A stretch of DNA of 6,466 nucleotides from an uncultured Ancrocorticia sp. (GTDB taxonomy: Bacteria; Actinomycetota; Actinomycetes; Actinomycetales; Actinomycetaceae). The position numbers and the translations under genes were made by a program. The notes under the pieces were generated by a model that worked only from the letters and a program-made list of their open reading frames with translations, was not told the DNA's origin and made no database searches. Positions 5,604 to 6,466 of this stretch are shown here, in pieces; the first letter of the stretch is position 1; every line of letters starts with the position of its first letter. The stretch covers positions 1-6,466 of the forward strand of contig CAJPTB010000117.1 of NCBI GenBank assembly GCA_905373325.1, in the 5' to 3' direction.

Positions 5604-5692
5604 CGCAAACATGGCGGGGAATGACCCGACGCAAACACGGCGGGGTCCGGCGCAAACACGGCGGGGAATGACCGGACGCAAACATGGCGGGG
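5604..5692. repeat. Four-copy 16-mer array with alternating 10- and 5-base spacers
   Basis: CGCAAACAYGGCGGGG occurs at 5604, 5630, 5651 and 5677. The spacers alternate: AATGACCCGA, TCCGG, AATGACCGGA, and after the last copy TCCGG again. This makes a 47-base higher-order unit. Only the eighth base of that 16-mer's AYG varies (T, C, C, T). The 16-mers are too short and the spacers too regular for a CRISPR array. The array ends 79 bases before the idnD-like start and would form part of its leader if transcription begins upstream. Confidence 0.8.
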
Positions 5693-5761
5693 TCCGGCGC
5701 GGAAAGGGAACGCCGCAGCCGGGCCCCGCCGTTGAGAAACAACCTGAACAAAAGAACAGCG

Positions 5762-5766
5762 AGGAG
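5762..5766 (+). promoter_or_regulatory. Ribosome binding site deciding the GTG start of the idnD-like gene
   Basis: AGGAG stands five bases before the GTG at 5772. There is no suitable ATG nearby, and the protein begins KTLFIHGREDIRLED, where relatives also begin, so the GTG start is well supported. Confidence 0.75.
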
Positions 5767-5771
5767 CGAAA

Positions 5772-6466
5772 GTGAAAACCCTCTTCATCCACGGCCGCGA
5801 GGACATCCGCCTCGAGGACGTCCCAATGCCCGAGCCGGGCCCCGGCGAAGTCCGCCTGCGCATTGCCTACGTCGGCGTCTGCGGATCCGACCTGCACTAC
5901 TACTTCAACGGGGCCAACGGGGCCTTCGTCGTCGAGGAGCCGATGGCGCCCGGGCACGAAGTTTCCGGCGTCGTCGACTTCGACCCCTCTGGAAAGCTGG
6001 CCTCGGGCACGCCCGTGACGGTCCATCCGGCGACGTTCGGCGAGCCAATCCCCGGAATCGAGGACAAGCGCCACCTTTTCCCAGGAGGCAGCTACCTCGG
6101 CTCGGCCTCCACCCACCCTCACACGCAGGGAGGGATGAGCGAGTTTCTCATCGTCAAGGATTTCATGGTGCGCCCGCTTCCCGCAGGCATGGACCTTCGC
6201 GTGGCCGCGCTCGCCGAGCCCCTGGGCGTGGCTTTGCACGGGATCAACGTGGCCGGCGGCGTCGAGGGCAAGCGTGTAGTGGTCTCGGGCTCCGGGCCTA
6301 TCGGCCTGCTCGCGGCCGCCGCGGCCGTGGCGAAAGGCGCGGCCGAGGTCGTTTCCACCGACGTCTTGGCGGGGCCGCTGGACCGGGCGCGGCGGCTGGG
6401 GGCGCGCCCGGTGAGAGTCGGCGGGGCCGGCGCAGACGCGTCGGGCGAAGCGGACGGCAAAGGGAC
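5772..6466 (+). CDS. idnD: L-idonate 5-dehydrogenase-like zinc alcohol dehydrogenase (partial, runs off right edge)
   Basis: 231 residues from a GTG start; roughly the last third of the protein lies beyond the window. It belongs to the zinc-dependent medium-chain dehydrogenases. IdnD-type members oxidise C5 of L-idonate to 5-keto-D-gluconate with NAD(P). Visible features are GVCGSDLHYY (35-44) with zinc ligand C37, PGHE (60-63) with H62 and E63, and LAEPLGVALHG (147-157) with E149. A Rossmann loop GSGPIG (173-178) and an acidic D197 after the second strand suggest NAD rather than NADP. CGSDLHYY is very like E. coli IdnD. The segment that usually carries four cysteines for a structural zinc (about residues 86-110) has none. 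Its position after a GntP symporter supports aldonate oxidation. Alternatives are L-gulonate 5-dehydrogenase or another polyol dehydrogenase. The start overlaps by four bases (GTGA) the stop of a doubtful upstream reading frame. Confidence 0.85.
   Translation, partial: MKTLFIHGREDIRLEDVPMPEPGPGEVRLRIAYVGVCGSDLHYYFNGANGAFVVEEPMAPGHEVSGVVDFDPSGKLASGTPVTVHPATFGEPIPGIEDKRHLFPGGSYLGSASTHPHTQGGMSEFLIVKDFMVRPLPAGMDLRVAALAEPLGVALHGINVAGGVEGKRVVVSGSGPIGLLAAAAAVAKGAAEVVSTDVLAGPLDRARRLGARPVRVGGAGADASGEADGKG

Larger units (their letters stand above)
5348..5771. other. Repeat-rich gene-free gap between symporter and idnD-like gene
   Basis: This 424-base gap is built from several kinds of short repeat: a 31-base tandem repeat with hairpins (5354-5428), a 17-mer present twice (5441 and 5576), recurrent CGGAGCGA(C/T)C words, GCTCCG/CGGAGC hairpins, an 8-bp palindrome (5487-5507), and a four-copy 16-mer array (5604-5692). 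I see no clear promoter; TTGAGA at about 5733 has no matching -10. The two flanking genes could be co-transcribed through it, or the hairpins could attenuate the transcript. Confidence 0.6.

Noticed and set aside
5604..5692. CRISPR array
   Set aside because: The repeats are only 16 bases, the spacers are 5 or 10 bases and recur, and no cas genes are present.
5733..5761. Promoter for idnD starting at TTGAGA
   Set aside because: At 16-18 bases downstream there is only AACAGC-like sequence, with no acceptable -10.
5493..6239. 248-residue minus-strand open frame over the repeat array and idnD start
   Set aside because: It is antisense to the conserved zinc dehydrogenase and runs through non-coding repeats; it has no recognisable domain.

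Overview
The window looks like chromosomal DNA from a high-GC Gram-positive actinobacterium, perhaps Actinomycetaceae. The reasons are the GC-rich coding sequence with G/C-ending codons, the use of a GTG start, and the style of the proteins. The genus cannot be fixed from this sequence alone.

Layout. Bases 1-183 are the 3' end of an unrecognised plus-strand gene. It is followed by a stack of hairpins (189-373) that separates it from the rest. Bases 374-1010 hold no convincing gene and are strongly pyrimidine-biased on the plus strand. A divergent sugar-acid locus comes next. On the minus strand, a FadR-type GntR regulator (start 3532, stop 2531) lies 26 bases upstream of a mannitol dehydrogenase/fructuronate reductase-family enzyme (start 2504, stop 1011). 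On the plus strand, a GntP-family gluconate/aldonate:H+ symporter (3881-5347) is followed, after a repeat-rich 424-base gap, by a zinc-dependent L-idonate 5-dehydrogenase-like gene (GTG at 5772) that runs off the right edge.

How the genes fit together. This is inference from families and context. The symporter imports an aldonate such as L-idonate, L-gulonate or gluconate. The zinc enzyme oxidises C5 to a keto-acid. The long-chain dehydrogenase could reduce that keto-acid to a second aldonate, for example L-gulonate to D-fructuronate to D-mannonate. The FadR-type protein would be the local repressor, acting in the 348-base divergent intergenic region. That region holds an AT-rich dyad over a candidate -10 box and four related 10-mers spaced exactly 20 bases apart.

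The most unusual DNA is in the gaps: a 31-base tandem repeat of hairpins after the symporter, and a four-copy array of a 16-mer with strictly alternating 10- and 5-base spacers upstream of the idnD-like gene. No complete new system is demonstrated. The redox pairing and these repeat structures are the points worth following.
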